From NCBI RefSeq assembly GCF_900162615.1, contig NZ_FUFN01000008.1, positions 248,001-312,000 on the forward strand: a stretch of 64,000 nucleotides of DNA, read 5' to 3'. This document shows, one piece after another, positions 33,443 to 43,077 of the stretch (the stretch's first letter is position 1; each line of letters starts with the position of its first letter). The notes under the pieces were generated by a model. The model worked only from the letters and a program-made list of their open reading frames with translations, had not been told where the DNA came from and searched no databases. Both the position numbers and the translations under genes were made by a program. The stretch is from Virgibacillus proomii (GTDB taxonomy: Bacteria; Bacillota; Bacilli; Bacillales; Amphibacillaceae).

Positions 33443-34954
33443 ATGAGAAGAATAACAACAAAAAAACGTAAAACAACTATTTTCCCAACAAAACTCACAC
33501 AATTGGAAACGCGATTAAAAAAAAGATTTACAAATAACCATGATTTAAGTTATACCATATACCAACTTGAAAACAAACGAATTGCAGTATTTTATATAAC
33601 TTATTTAATTGATACAAACAAATTAGAAGCATCTTTATTACAACCTCTTTTAGAAAAAAAGGAAACATTAAGTCTAACCTCTGCTTCTTTACTCAATCAT
33701 ATACCTTTAAGCTCAGGGAAAATAGAAAATCAAATAGATCATATATTTAGAGGTATGTTATTAGGAGACGTATTTATCTATATTGAAGATGAAGCAGAAG
33801 CTATCTCTTACCCGTTAAAAAAAGACGAAAAAAGAGACCTGTCCAAGCCAGAAACAGAATCGGTTGTTCTTGGACCACAAATTGCATTTACAGAATCCTT
33901 AGCAACCAATATGAATTTAACTCGAAAAGCAATCTTATCAAATGATCTTGTCTTAGAGAAAATTATGATTGGAAAAAGATTCCCAAAAGAAGTGAGGATA
34001 GCATATATAAGTTCAATTGCAAATCAAGAAGATATTAATACGTTGCGACAGCGCTTAAAGGATTTAGAAGTGGATTCCGTGGAGGATAGTTCTGTATTAA
34101 TTCAATTGATTGAAGATCACTCACTAAGCATATTCCCACAATTTTACGAAACTGAATTACCAGACCGCTTTACCTATTCAATCTGCAAAGGACGTATCGG
34201 TGTACTCGTCGATAATAGTCCTACGGGCATAGTTGCTCCTACTTCGTTATTCAGTTTCTTTGAGTCAACAGAAGATTTATATATGCGCTGGAATATTGGC
34301 TCTTTTTTTCGGATGTTGCGATTTTTAGCGATGCTAATATCTGTTTTCTTAACACCCTTCTATGTTGCAGTTGTAACCTATCACTATGAAATCATTCCTA
34401 CACCATTGCTTATTTCTCTCGGCCAATCAAGGGCAAATGTTCCATTTCCTCCAATTTTTGAAGCGATTCTTTTAGAATTGTTGATCGAATTATTACGAGA
34501 GGCAGGAGCACGTTTACCTACAAAGGTCGGGCAAACAATGGGGATTGTTGGTGGTGTAGTTGTAGGTACAGCAGCAGTACAAGCAGGTTTAACGAGTAAT
34601 ATTTTAATTATCTTTGTTACCTTAAGCGCCCTAGCGTCGTTTACTGTACCTAGTTATTTAATGGGAACTACCATTCGTATTCTCCGCTTTCCAATGATTT
34701 TATTAGCTGGATTATTGGGAATAATTGGAATCATGCTTGGTGCCTGCTTTATCATCATTCACTTGCTGAAATTAACGTCATTAGGAAGACCTTATCTGAC
34801 TCCAATTTATCCATTTAATTGGCAAGATCTAAATAAAACGTTCTTTCGCCTTCCACACCATATGGATTCCAAACGGTTTATCTCCTCCCGTTTAAAAGAT
34901 CTTTATCGATTTAATAAAGAGAAAGTTAAAAAGAAAAAAGATATTGACGAGTAG
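33443..34954 (+). CDS. Spore germinant receptor subunit A (GerA family)
   Basis: A 503-residue protein with a soluble N-terminal half (about 1-285, two Rossmann-like subdomains) and a membrane half with about five helices, including the conserved LLELLIELLREAGARLP segment (about 350-366) and VGQTMGIVGGVVVGTAAVQAG (given as VGQTMGIVGGVV, VGTAAVQAG). GerA-type subunits form the ligand-responsive oligomer in the inner spore membrane. Start at the ATG behind AAGGAGGG. First gene of a complete A-B-C operon; the next gene starts seven bases on. Which germinant it senses cannot be told from sequence. Confidence 0.93.
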   Translation: MRRITTKKRKTTIFPTKLTQLETRLKKRFTNNHDLSYTIYQLENKRIAVFYITYLIDTNKLEASLLQPLLEKKETLSLTSASLLNHIPLSSGKIENQIDHIFRGMLLGDVFIYIEDEAEAISYPLKKDEKRDLSKPETESVVLGPQIAFTESLATNMNLTRKAILSNDLVLEKIMIGKRFPKEVRIAYISSIANQEDINTLRQRLKDLEVDSVEDSSVLIQLIEDHSLSIFPQFYETELPDRFTYSICKGRIGVLVDNSPTGIVAPTSLFSFFESTEDLYMRWNIGSFFRMLRFLAMLISVFLTPFYVAVVTYHYEIIPTPLLISLGQSRANVPFPPIFEAILLELLIELLREAGARLPTKVGQTMGIVGGVVVGTAAVQAGLTSNILIIFVTLSALASFTVPSYLMGTTIRILRFPMILLAGLLGIIGIMLGACFIIIHLLKLTSLGRPYLTPIYPFNWQDLNKTFFRLPHHMDSKRFISSRLKDLYRFNKEKVKKKKDIDE

Positions 34955-34961
34955 GTGTGTT

Positions 34962-36074
34962 ATGAACGTTAATCTAAATATTAAACCGAACGAGCAAATT
35001 AGATCTTTCTATTTGTTTTTTATCATTGCATCGATTCAAATTGGTGTAGGAATTATGGGAGTTCCGAGACTTATATATAAAGAAGCAGGAAGAGATGCTT
35101 GGCTATCTGTATTAATCGCTTTTTGTTATATAAGTCTCCTACTTGCCGTTATGCTCTTTATGTTAAAGCAATATAAAAATGCGGATATATTCAGCATACA
35201 AACAGATATATTTGGTACATTTATTGGAAAAGTATTAGGTACATTTTACATCGTATATTTTATGTTTAATCTATTTACCGTCCTAATCACGTATGTCGAA
35301 GTACTAACCATTTTTATCTTCCCGGAATTAAACAAAACCGTCATGTCCTTATTATTAATGAGCTTGGTCATTTATAGTGTGCTTGGCGGCATAAGAGTTA
35401 TTGTTGGTATTTGCTTTCTTTTTTTCATTTTCTCCCATTGGCTCGCCGTCCTGTTAATTGAACCAATTATGGATATGGATTGGACGCATTTTCAGCCCAT
35501 GTTCCAGGCATCCTTCACTGAATTATTAAAAGGTGCTAAGCAAACTTCATATACTCTTACGGGAATAGAACTGTTATTTTTGCTTTACCCCTTTATTCAG
35601 TATAAGAAAACTGCAAAATTCCCCGTATTTCTTGGTGTCGTATTCTCCTGCTTTACAATTTTAATTGCTACCGTACTTGTGACCGGTTATTTTACGCCAG
35701 AGGGAATCGACTCTCGTGAATGGTCTGTACTCGGACTCTTTAAAAGTCAATCCTTTTCTTTTTTAGAACGCTTTGACTATATTGTTGTAGCAGAGTGGAT
35801 GATGGTTTCATTGCCAAATATGGTGCTCTTTTCCTGGGCTGTGACCTATGGGTTAAAGCGGTTATACCACATTCCGCAAAAAAAATCACTTTATATTTTG
35901 GGCGCAGCTACGGTAATTACCAGTATATTTACAAATGAACATTATATTATCCAAACGGTAATAAATATAACTGCTCAAATGGGAATATGGATTGTCTATG
36001 TCTATCCATTTATTTTATTGCCTTTTGTATTATTCAAAAGAAAACTGAAAAAGCGTAGAAAGGTTGACGGATAA
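34962..36074 (+). CDS. Spore germinant receptor subunit B (GerB family permease)
   Basis: A 370-residue protein with ten hydrophobic helices and no large soluble domain, opening IRSFYLFFIIASIQIGVGIM (about 13-32) and GVPRLIYKEAGRDAWLSV, the GerB/endospore germination permease pattern within the APC superfamily. GerB subunits bind the germinant amino acid or sugar. Start set at the ATG behind TAGGTGTG, seven bases after the gerA stop; a TTG start overlapping gerA is less likely. The next gene begins two bases after its stop. Confidence 0.92.
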   Translation: MNVNLNIKPNEQIRSFYLFFIIASIQIGVGIMGVPRLIYKEAGRDAWLSVLIAFCYISLLLAVMLFMLKQYKNADIFSIQTDIFGTFIGKVLGTFYIVYFMFNLFTVLITYVEVLTIFIFPELNKTVMSLLLMSLVIYSVLGGIRVIVGICFLFFIFSHWLAVLLIEPIMDMDWTHFQPMFQASFTELLKGAKQTSYTLTGIELLFLLYPFIQYKKTAKFPVFLGVVFSCFTILIATVLVTGYFTPEGIDSREWSVLGLFKSQSFSFLERFDYIVVAEWMMVSLPNMVLFSWAVTYGLKRLYHIPQKKSLYILGAATVITSIFTNEHYIIQTVINITAQMGIWIVYVYPFILLPFVLFKRKLKKRRKVDG

Positions 36075-36076
36075 GA

Positions 36077-37222
36077 ATGAAAGGTAAGTATCTCTTTAGC
36101 TTCATAACATTATTATTTTTACTATCTGGTTGCGTTGAACCAAAACAGATTGAGCAGCTAGCTATTATCAATGCTCGTGGAGTTGATCAATTAAAACAAA
36201 CAAGTGATAAATTAATCGAAACGACACTGGTTATTTTTCAATTTGATACGCAAACAAATGATATTACCAAAATTGCTACAGGAACCGGAAAAACCATTAA
36301 AGAAGCTAGACATCACGCTGACTCAAAGACAAGTTTTACACTTTCACCGGGACAAATTCGCCTGGAGTTATATGGAATGGATACAGCAAAATCGGGCATT
36401 AGTCCATATTTAAATACCTTATATCGTGATGCTCGAACAACCGATCGGGTTATGCTGGCAATTACAGATAAAACTGCTAAAGAGGTTCTTACTACTGGAC
36501 AGGAAGTAACAAAAATTAACGTTGGATTATTCATCAATGGTTTGATAAAGCAAAAAATCACAAATGATATGATACCAAAAGCAGAACTAAATGATTTCAC
36601 CCATGCTTTTTATGAAAAGGGAAGAGATCCTGTTTTGCCTCTTATTACTACGGATGATGGGGTTCCTGCTTTAACAGGAGCAGCCCTATTTAAGGGAGAT
36701 ACTTTTGTAGGTAAATTATCATTAAGACAAGCATTATATATTAATCTAATCTTAAAAAAAATTAAAGCACCTTCATTTAATATAGGTGTGCCGGAAGAAC
36801 CATTGAAAAATTATGTCCAAGAAGAGCTATCCGAAAATGAAAATGAAGATATTTATCTCAATGGCCAAATCCTTTCCGGCAAAGATAGGACTAAATTAAT
36901 GGATAAAGATAAACTAACTTTTCAAACCGATATTACCATTGAAATGAATATTCTTGAATTATCCAAAGAGTTAGAGTTAGAAAATGAGAAAGTCGTTGAA
37001 AAACTAGAAAAAGAAATCGGAAACCAAGTGGAAAGAGAATATGAAAAATTATTAGAAGCAACTCAAGAAATGGGTGCTGATCCTTTTGGTTATGGCGAAA
37101 TATATCGAATTCATAAGAAAAATGGCAAGCTAAAAAAAGGAGAATGGCATAAGCTTTATCCAGATATAAAAGTAAACTTTAATGCCAATATAAAAATTGT
37201 TGAATATGGAGCTATTCGCTAA
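36077..37222 (+). CDS. Spore germinant receptor subunit C (GerC family lipoprotein)
   Basis: A 381-residue lipoprotein: signal with lipobox LLSGC (Cys19), then the GerC/YfkR-type three-domain body beginning EQLAIINARGVDQL, and a C-terminal domain with a charged coiled helix (about 290-330). GerC subunits anchor to the outer leaflet of the inner spore membrane by a diacylglycerol made by Lgt and are needed for receptor function. ATG two bases after the gerB stop, with AGAAAGG upstream inside gerB. Last gene of the operon, followed by the large repeat array. Confidence 0.92.
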   Translation: MKGKYLFSFITLLFLLSGCVEPKQIEQLAIINARGVDQLKQTSDKLIETTLVIFQFDTQTNDITKIATGTGKTIKEARHHADSKTSFTLSPGQIRLELYGMDTAKSGISPYLNTLYRDARTTDRVMLAITDKTAKEVLTTGQEVTKINVGLFINGLIKQKITNDMIPKAELNDFTHAFYEKGRDPVLPLITTDDGVPALTGAALFKGDTFVGKLSLRQALYINLILKKIKAPSFNIGVPEEPLKNYVQEELSENENEDIYLNGQILSGKDRTKLMDKDKLTFQTDITIEMNILELSKELELENEKVVEKLEKEIGNQVEREYEKLLEATQEMGADPFGYGEIYRIHKKNGKLKKGEWHKLYPDIKVNFNANIKIVEYGAIR

Positions 37223-37287
37223 ATAGCTTCTCCACCAATCCTTTAACTAACATGATGGTTTAACACTTGTAGTGATTGAAAAAAGAA

Positions 37288-38067
37288 ATAAAGTGAACCT
37301 TCATTCAGTAGGAATTTGCTTCCCTCTCCTACTGAATATTAGTACCACAAGGGTATGACCTAAAGACCCTTGAACCAATCGGGCATTTAGGTGCCGTTTC
37401 TTCCACTTTTGACTCCTTGTATCAACTCAAGCTCTTGAAGCAGGAGTCTTACGGCACCTTACATGCGGGATAAAGTGAAACTTCATTCCGTGGAATGCTT
37501 TTTACACGGAATGTTAGTTGAACCAATCGGGCATTTAGGTGCCGTTTCTTCCACTTTTGACCCCTTGTATCAACTCAAGCTCTTGAAGCAGGAGTCTTTC
37601 GGCACCTTACATGCGGGATAAAGTGAAACTTCATTCCGTGGAATGCTTTTTACACGGAATGTTAGTTGAACCAATCGGGCATTTAGGTGCCGTTTCTTCC
37701 ACTTTTGACCCCTTGTATCAACTCAAGCTCTTGAAGCAGGAGTCTTACGGCACCTTACATGCGGGATAAAGTGAAACTTCATTCCGTGGAATGCTTTTTA
37801 CACGGAATGTTAGTTGAACCAATCGGGCATTTAGGTGCCGTTTCTTCCACTTTTGACCCCTTGTATCAACTCAAGCTCTTGAAGCAGGAGTCTTTCGGCA
37901 CCTTACATGCGGGATAAAGTGAAACTTCATTCCGTGGAATGCTTTTTACACGGAATGTTAGTTGAACCAATCGGGCATTTAGGTGCCGTTTCTTCCACTT
38001 TTGACCCCTTGTATCAACTCAAGCTCTTGAAGCAGGAGTCTTACGGCACCTTACATGCGGGATAAAA
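37288..38067 (+). repeat. Tandem array of five A repeat units
   Basis: ATAAAG unit starts lie at 37288, 37470, 37618, 37766 and 37914, and the last GATAAA is at 38061-38066. Spacings are 182, 148, 148, 148 and 148. Unit 1 has hairpin 1 of the CATTCAGTAGG type plus the optional segment ACCACAAGGGTATGACC. Units 2-5 have CATTCCGTGGAATGC/ACACGGAATG and look otherwise identical. The hairpin 2 right arm alternates between GAGTCTTACGG (units 1, 3, 5) and GAGTCTTTCGG (units 2, 4). No open frame crosses the array. It fills the space between gerC and the marR gene. Confidence 0.95.
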
Positions 38068-38225
38068 AGACACGAAAAGATGGAAGCAGCGAACTATCAA
38101 ACTGTAGTATGACATGAACCTTCAGAAACAAGTTGACGAAGACAATACGATGTCTTTATTTCTCTTCATGTAAATTGAATTTTTTTAAAAAGATACTCTA
38201 GCTTACTTGCATCCCTAATCATAAA
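38068..38225. other. Short spacer between the repeat array and the marR operator
   Basis: No gene or repeat module is visible in these 158 bases. Confidence 0.4.
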
Positions 38226-38236
38226 TTGTTACGATA

Positions 38237-38277
38237 AAATAGTTCTATACATGAACTATTTACGAAGTGAACTATTA
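38237..38277 (+). promoter_or_regulatory. Probable MarR operator upstream of the marR gene
   Basis: AAATAGTTC (38237-38245) and GAACTATTT (38253-38261) form a perfect 9-bp inverted repeat with a 7-base spacer. A further GAACTATT half lies at 38269-38276, 16 bases on. TTGTTA at 38226 may be a -35, so bound repressor would cover the promoter. Autorepression by the downstream MarR protein is inferred. Confidence 0.6.
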
Positions 38278-38295
38278 CACCTTGGGGGGAGGAAC

Positions 38296-38727
38296 ATGGA
38301 TCTTAAACAAATTATGGATCGTTATCAAACTGCTTATAACACAATTAATCGCAGCTTTAATGCACTGCTCAAAGAACAAAGCCATTCTGATATTACCAGC
38401 GATCAATATATCACTTTAGATCATATTTTAAGGCATCAGCCCTGCACCAGTACTGAAATAGCGGCTACATTCGGAATTGGTAAAAGTGCTGTATCTGCAC
38501 AAATTCATCGTTTATTCATGAAAGGATTAATTGCAAAAGCACCAGATAAAAATGATCGTCGAATTGTATATTTATATGTAACGGAACAGGGTAAACAATT
38601 GGTCGAATATACGGAAGTAGAGATACAAAAAGAGCTGGCAAACTACTTATCTCATTTTAACGATGATGAAATCTACTCATTTATTCAATTATTAGAGAAA
38701 TTAGCTTCGTTAATGGAGAAAAAATAG
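38296..38727 (+). CDS. MarR-family transcriptional regulator
   Basis: A 143-residue winged-helix protein: dimerisation helices at both ends, recognition region SDITSDQYITLDHILRHQP, then CTSTEIAATFGIGKSAVSAQ (about 57-76) and the wing KAPDKNDRRIVYLYVTEQG. It heads an apparent two-gene operon with the MMPL exporter, as ydgG-ydgH in B. subtilis, and probably represses it. A palindromic operator candidate lies 35-60 bases upstream. Start set at the ATG next to GGGGGGAGG; the spacing is short, and an alternative in-frame ATG at 38251 lies inside the palindrome. Confidence 0.88.
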   Translation: MDLKQIMDRYQTAYNTINRSFNALLKEQSHSDITSDQYITLDHILRHQPCTSTEIAATFGIGKSAVSAQIHRLFMKGLIAKAPDKNDRRIVYLYVTEQGKQLVEYTEVEIQKELANYLSHFNDDEIYSFIQLLEKLASLMEKK

Positions 38728-38773
38728 GTATGATGCTTTTCTAATGAGCATCATCAAAGAAAGGATGTTCTAC

Positions 38774-41700
38774 ATGAAACACATCATTAAGCTCCGTTGG
38801 TATATAGCAGCTCTATGGCTTATCGCAGCAACGGCACTTTTTTTTCTAGCACCTAATTTACAGGAGCTTGTTCGAGAAAAAGGGCAAATTACGGTTCCTG
38901 AAGGTGCTCCTTCAGAAAAAGCTCAAGAATTACTTGATGCTATGTCACCAGAGGCCGAAAATGCTACCAGTGGTGTCCTTGTCTTTCATGAGGAAGATGG
39001 ATTGACAAAAGATGATCGTAAAGCCATTGAAAAAGGGATCTCTACCTTAAAAGAAAACAAAGAAGAACTTGGTGTATCAGATATACTTGACTTTAGAGAA
39101 GACCCAGCAATTAAAGACCAGACAGTATCCGAAGATGGTACAACAATCCTTGTACCTTTTCAAGTATCATTAGAGGATCAAAAAATTTTAGAATCAAGAA
39201 CAAAAATATTAGAAGCTGTTGACGACATTCAAGTAGATCACCACTTAACAGGGGAACAATATATTGAACAAGATATCATTAAAAACTCTGAAGAAGGGTT
39301 AAAAAAGACAGAAATTATAACCGTTGCGTTAATTTTAATTATTTTATTTGTCGTATTTAAATCTTTAGTTGCACCATTTATCCCGCTCTTAACAATAGGG
39401 ATCAGCTATTTAGCAGCACAAGGAATTGTAGCCATTCTTGCCGATACAGTTGGCTTTCCTCTCTCTACCTTTACACAAATATTTATGGTTGCTGTCATGT
39501 TTGGTATTGGTACAGATTACTGTATTTTATTAATTAGTAGATTTAAAGAAGAAATTCAGCATCAAGATTCGATTAAAGAAGCTGTTATAAAAACATATAA
39601 ATCTGGTGGGAAAACCATATTATTTGCTGGCTTAGCCGTATTAATTGGTTTCTCTACAATTGGTTTATCTACTTTTTCTCTCTATCAATCTGCTGTAGCA
39701 GTCGCAATTGGGGTAGCAGTTGTATTATTAGCATTAGCAACCTTAGTACCCTTCTTCTTAGTCGTTTTAGGAAAAAAATTATTTTGGCCATTTGATAAAA
39801 ATGTAGAACATAAAGAAAGTAAACTGTGGAAAATGGCAGGACATTTTTCCTGGACCAGACCGTTCCTATCCCTACTCATTGTAGCACTTATAACCGCTCC
39901 GTTCCTCATTACCTATAATGGTGATAAATCTTATGATTCGTTAGATGAGATGGGGGACGATTACGGTTCAAAAATTGCCTTTAACTGGATAGCTGATAGC
40001 TTCGGTCCAAGTCAAACAATGCCGTTAACGGTTGTCTATCAGCTTGATGATGAAAAGATTGATACAACGGAGGACTTTCAAACGATAGCTATGCTCACAG
40101 AGGAACTAGCAAAGCAAGATAAGGTTGATCAAGTTCGAAGCGCGACAAGGCCAGCTGGAAATGTCATTCCAGAGTTTCTCGTCGATGAGCAAACAAGTCA
40201 GCTTGCAAATGGCATTGGCAAAAGTACAGATGGTATCCAAGAAATTGAAAAAGGTTTACGTGACGCTGCATCAGAAATAAAGAATGCATCCCCTCAGCTT
40301 GAGGAAGCCCAATCTGGTGTTGACCAGTTATTAGAAGGAACCTCAGCTGCTGAAAATGGTGTTGGAGAACTTAGCAGTGCCCTAACAGAAATTCAAAAAG
40401 GGATTGAATCCGGATCAAAAGGCGCAGGTGAAATTCGCAAGAACCTGCAAATGATAAGAGATAATTTAGATGAAACAATTGCTGGAAATAAACAGCTTCT
40501 TAAAGGGTATCAAGCAATTGCTGACGGTCTAGAAGGATTCGGCTCTGGAAAAGTCAATACGGAACAATTAAACACCATGATAAATACATTAAAAGATACG
40601 AAACAACGCGTATCCACGATGCATCAAATAGCGATTGAAGCAAATCCTGAACTACAAACAAATATGAAATATATGGAAAGCCATCAACGAGCATTAGGAC
40701 AAATTGACGGAATAATCAATGGCGTTAATGAAATGAAAACAAATCTAAACCAATTATCTCAAGCACAGAATCAACTTGAGCAACAAGTGATTACACCTTT
40801 ACATCAACTTAACGAAGGATTTCAGCAATCCATTTCCGGTCAAGAGCAATTATCCAAAGGAATTGGAGAACTGTTGAATGGTATTGATCAATTACAAGCA
40901 GGATTAAACCAAGCTGCTGACGGGCAAAACCAAGTGAACAATCATATTCCTTCATTACAACAAGGGTTGTCACAGCTTTATGGCGGACAGAAACAGTTAA
41001 AAACGGCATTTAGTGATATAGAGGGACAACTTGATAAATTAGCTGGCGGATTAACAGAGGCATCAGATGGGTTACTGGAAATTGATAGTGGCTTATCGGA
41101 AGTTAAAAACTATCTCGGAGAAATCAAAACAAATGATAGTAATCCGATCGTCGTTATTCCAGATCAAGCATTAGAAAACGAAGATTTTATGGAAGGAGCT
41201 AGTCAATATCTTTCCGAAGATAAATCGATCGTAAAATTTGAAGTACTTATTGAACAAAATCCGTATTCTACAGAAGCCATTCAAATGGTAGATAAAATGA
41301 AACAAGTTGCAGATGATGCTACAACTAATACGATCTTTTCCGATAGTGAACCATACATCGGCGGCGTTAGCAGTACGAATAATGACCTGCAGAATATATC
41401 GAATGAGGACTATTCGAGAACGGTTGTCATTATGCTGAGTGGACTGTTTATCATGCTGATCTTGTTACTACGTTCCTTTGTTATGCCAATCTACTTGATT
41501 GGGTCACTCATCTTAACGTATGTAACATCGATGGGAGTAGCAGAACTTATTTTCACCCAACTATTTGGCTATGACGGATTAACCTGGGCCATTCCTTTCT
41601 TTGCTTTTGTTATGTTGATGGCTTTAGGTATCGACTACAGTATCTTTTTAATGGATCGCTTCAATGAGTATAAAGAAGTTCCCGTAAAAGAAGCACTGAT

Positions 41701-41929
41701 TCACTCTATGAAAAACATGGGTACGGTTGTCATATCGGCAGCCATTATACTTGGCGGAACCTTTGGTGCTATGCTTCCATCTGGCGTACTATCGTTATTA
41801 CAGATTGCAACGGTCGTATTAACAGGGTTATTCCTATATGCTTTTATCGTTTTACCGTTATTTATTCCAGTCATGGTTAGACTATTTGGTAAAAACAACT
41901 GGTGGCCATTTAAACATCATGCAAAGTAA
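38774..41929 (+). CDS. MMPL/RND-family exporter (YdgH type)
   Basis: A 1051-residue membrane protein with two MMPL halves. The first has a TM helix, an extracytoplasmic domain (about 30-185), then five helices including GIGTDYCILLISRFKEE; the second ends with GIDYSIFLMDRFNEYKE and five helices. Between them lies a very long extracytoplasmic region (about 460-820) of heptad-like coiled coil with recurring QL..G and GI..L motifs. RND/MMPL proteins export lipids, drugs or peptides using the proton gradient. The substrate is unknown; B. subtilis YdgH is similar in layout. Start set at the ATG behind AAAGGATG, ten codons inside the longest frame. Confidence 0.88.
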   Translation: MKHIIKLRWYIAALWLIAATALFFLAPNLQELVREKGQITVPEGAPSEKAQELLDAMSPEAENATSGVLVFHEEDGLTKDDRKAIEKGISTLKENKEELGVSDILDFREDPAIKDQTVSEDGTTILVPFQVSLEDQKILESRTKILEAVDDIQVDHHLTGEQYIEQDIIKNSEEGLKKTEIITVALILIILFVVFKSLVAPFIPLLTIGISYLAAQGIVAILADTVGFPLSTFTQIFMVAVMFGIGTDYCILLISRFKEEIQHQDSIKEAVIKTYKSGGKTILFAGLAVLIGFSTIGLSTFSLYQSAVAVAIGVAVVLLALATLVPFFLVVLGKKLFWPFDKNVEHKESKLWKMAGHFSWTRPFLSLLIVALITAPFLITYNGDKSYDSLDEMGDDYGSKIAFNWIADSFGPSQTMPLTVVYQLDDEKIDTTEDFQTIAMLTEELAKQDKVDQVRSATRPAGNVIPEFLVDEQTSQLANGIGKSTDGIQEIEKGLRDAASEIKNASPQLEEAQSGVDQLLEGTSAAENGVGELSSALTEIQKGIESGSKGAGEIRKNLQMIRDNLDETIAGNKQLLKGYQAIADGLEGFGSGKVNTEQLNTMINTLKDTKQRVSTMHQIAIEANPELQTNMKYMESHQRALGQIDGIINGVNEMKTNLNQLSQAQNQLEQQVITPLHQLNEGFQQSISGQEQLSKGIGELLNGIDQLQAGLNQAADGQNQVNNHIPSLQQGLSQLYGGQKQLKTAFSDIEGQLDKLAGGLTEASDGLLEIDSGLSEVKNYLGEIKTNDSNPIVVIPDQALENEDFMEGASQYLSEDKSIVKFEVLIEQNPYSTEAIQMVDKMKQVADDATTNTIFSDSEPYIGGVSSTNNDLQNISNEDYSRTVVIMLSGLFIMLILLLRSFVMPIYLIGSLILTYVTSMGVAELIFTQLFGYDGLTWAIPFFAFVMLMALGIDYSIFLMDRFNEYKEVPVKEALIHSMKNMGTVVISAAIILGGTFGAMLPSGVLSLLQIATVVLTGLFLYAFIVLPLFIPVMVRLFGKNNWWPFKHHAK

Positions 41930-41960
41930 AAAAACGAATAACGAATATTATCTCAAAAAG

Positions 41961-41996
41961 AAAAAAGGAGCGGCTGCCAAAAGACTAGCCGCTCTT
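41961..41996 (-). terminator. Terminator between the convergent MMPL and murG genes
   Basis: GAGCGGCT pairs with AGCCGCTC around an 11-base loop. On the minus strand it is followed by CTTTTTTC, so it ends murG; the plus-strand exit (TTCCATTCTTT) is weaker. Confidence 0.8.
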
Positions 41997-42003
41997 CCAT
42001 TCT

Positions 42004-43077
42004 TTATTTCTTTTGTGCTTGCTTAATAATGTTAATCACACGTTCCTTTGCACTTTCCGTTTTATACTGTTTCATCATATCAATCATTATTGGGGCATAT
42101 TCGCGCAAGTGGTCTAACTCCTTCATTAATGACTCTGCAGTTAACGCTTCCTCCTCCAACACTCTAGCATAGCGCTTTTTAGCAAACGATTTAGCATTAA
42201 GAATTTGATCTCCTCGACTTGCTTGAAGTGATAACGGAATAAGTAGCATTGGTTTTTGTAAAGCCAAAAATTCAAAAATAGCATTTGCACCCGCTCGTGA
42301 AAGAACATAATCGCTAGCTGCAAAAATATGCTTCAATTCTTTATGAATGTATTCAAACTGTACATACCCCTTGTATTTAATTGTAGGATCTACTTTGTCT
42401 TTCCCGCAAATATGAATAATTTGAAAGGCAGAAAGTAGCTGGGGCAGGCTTCCCCTTACGGTTTCATTGATCTTCTGTGAGCCTCCACTGCCTCCCATCA
42501 CTAATAAAACCGGTTTTTCCTTATTTAATCCTGCTATTGCTAGCCCTTCCTCTCTATTTCCTTGAAACAGCTCGTCACGAACTACTGCACCAACATATTC
42601 ACTTTTTTTCGCTGGAAGATAGTCCATTGTTTCCGGAAATGTGGCTAGCACCTTTTTGGCAAAAGGAGTAGCAATTTTATTCGCAAGTCCCGGGGTATAA
42701 TCTGATTCATGTATAACCGCTGGTACGCCAGTTAATTTCGATGCTAATAGAACAGGAACCGATACAAACCCGCCCTTAGAAAAAATAACACTTGGTTTCG
42801 TATTTCTAATAATACGAGCTGCCTGAAAAGTTCCCTTTAATACTTTAAACGGATCCTTTAAATTCTCAATCGATGCATAACGACGTAATTTTCCTGTTGA
42901 AATCGGATGATATGTGACACCGCCCAGTTCCTCAATTAATTTACGCTCAATTCCGTTTTTAGAGCCAATATATTCAATTTGCCATCCGTGCTGTTGATAA
43001 TAAGGAATTAATGCTAGATTAACAATCACATGTCCCGCTGTGCCGCCGCCTGTAAATAAAATACATTTATGATTCAT
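42004..43077 (-). CDS. murG: UDP-GlcNAc:lipid I N-acetylglucosaminyltransferase (MurG-like)
   Basis: A 357-residue GT28 glycosyltransferase with the N-terminal GGGTAGH loop (10-16), HESDYTPGLANK (about 125-136), GGSGGSQKIN (about 182-191) and the C-terminal donor-binding SRAGANAIFEFLAL segment. MurG transfers GlcNAc to lipid I, making lipid II on the inner membrane face. Start set at the ATG of MNHKC behind AAAGGACG. The gene stands alone, not inside the division/cell wall cluster where murG normally lies in Bacillus, so it may be a second copy like murG2 of the B. cereus group. Confidence 0.85.
   Translation of the reverse strand: MNHKCILFTGGGTAGHVIVNLALIPYYQQHGWQIEYIGSKNGIERKLIEELGGVTYHPISTGKLRRYASIENLKDPFKVLKGTFQAARIIRNTKPSVIFSKGGFVSVPVLLASKLTGVPAVIHESDYTPGLANKIATPFAKKVLATFPETMDYLPAKKSEYVGAVVRDELFQGNREEGLAIAGLNKEKPVLLVMGGSGGSQKINETVRGSLPQLLSAFQIIHICGKDKVDPTIKYKGYVQFEYIHKELKHIFAASDYVLSRAGANAIFEFLALQKPMLLIPLSLQASRGDQILNAKSFAKKRYARVLEEEALTAESLMKELDHLREYAPIMIDMMKQYKTESAKERVINIIKQAQKK

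Noticed and set aside
37288..38067. CRISPR array
   Set aside because: The 148-bp spacing has no short direct repeats separated by unique spacers; whole units are nearly identical, and no cas genes are present.
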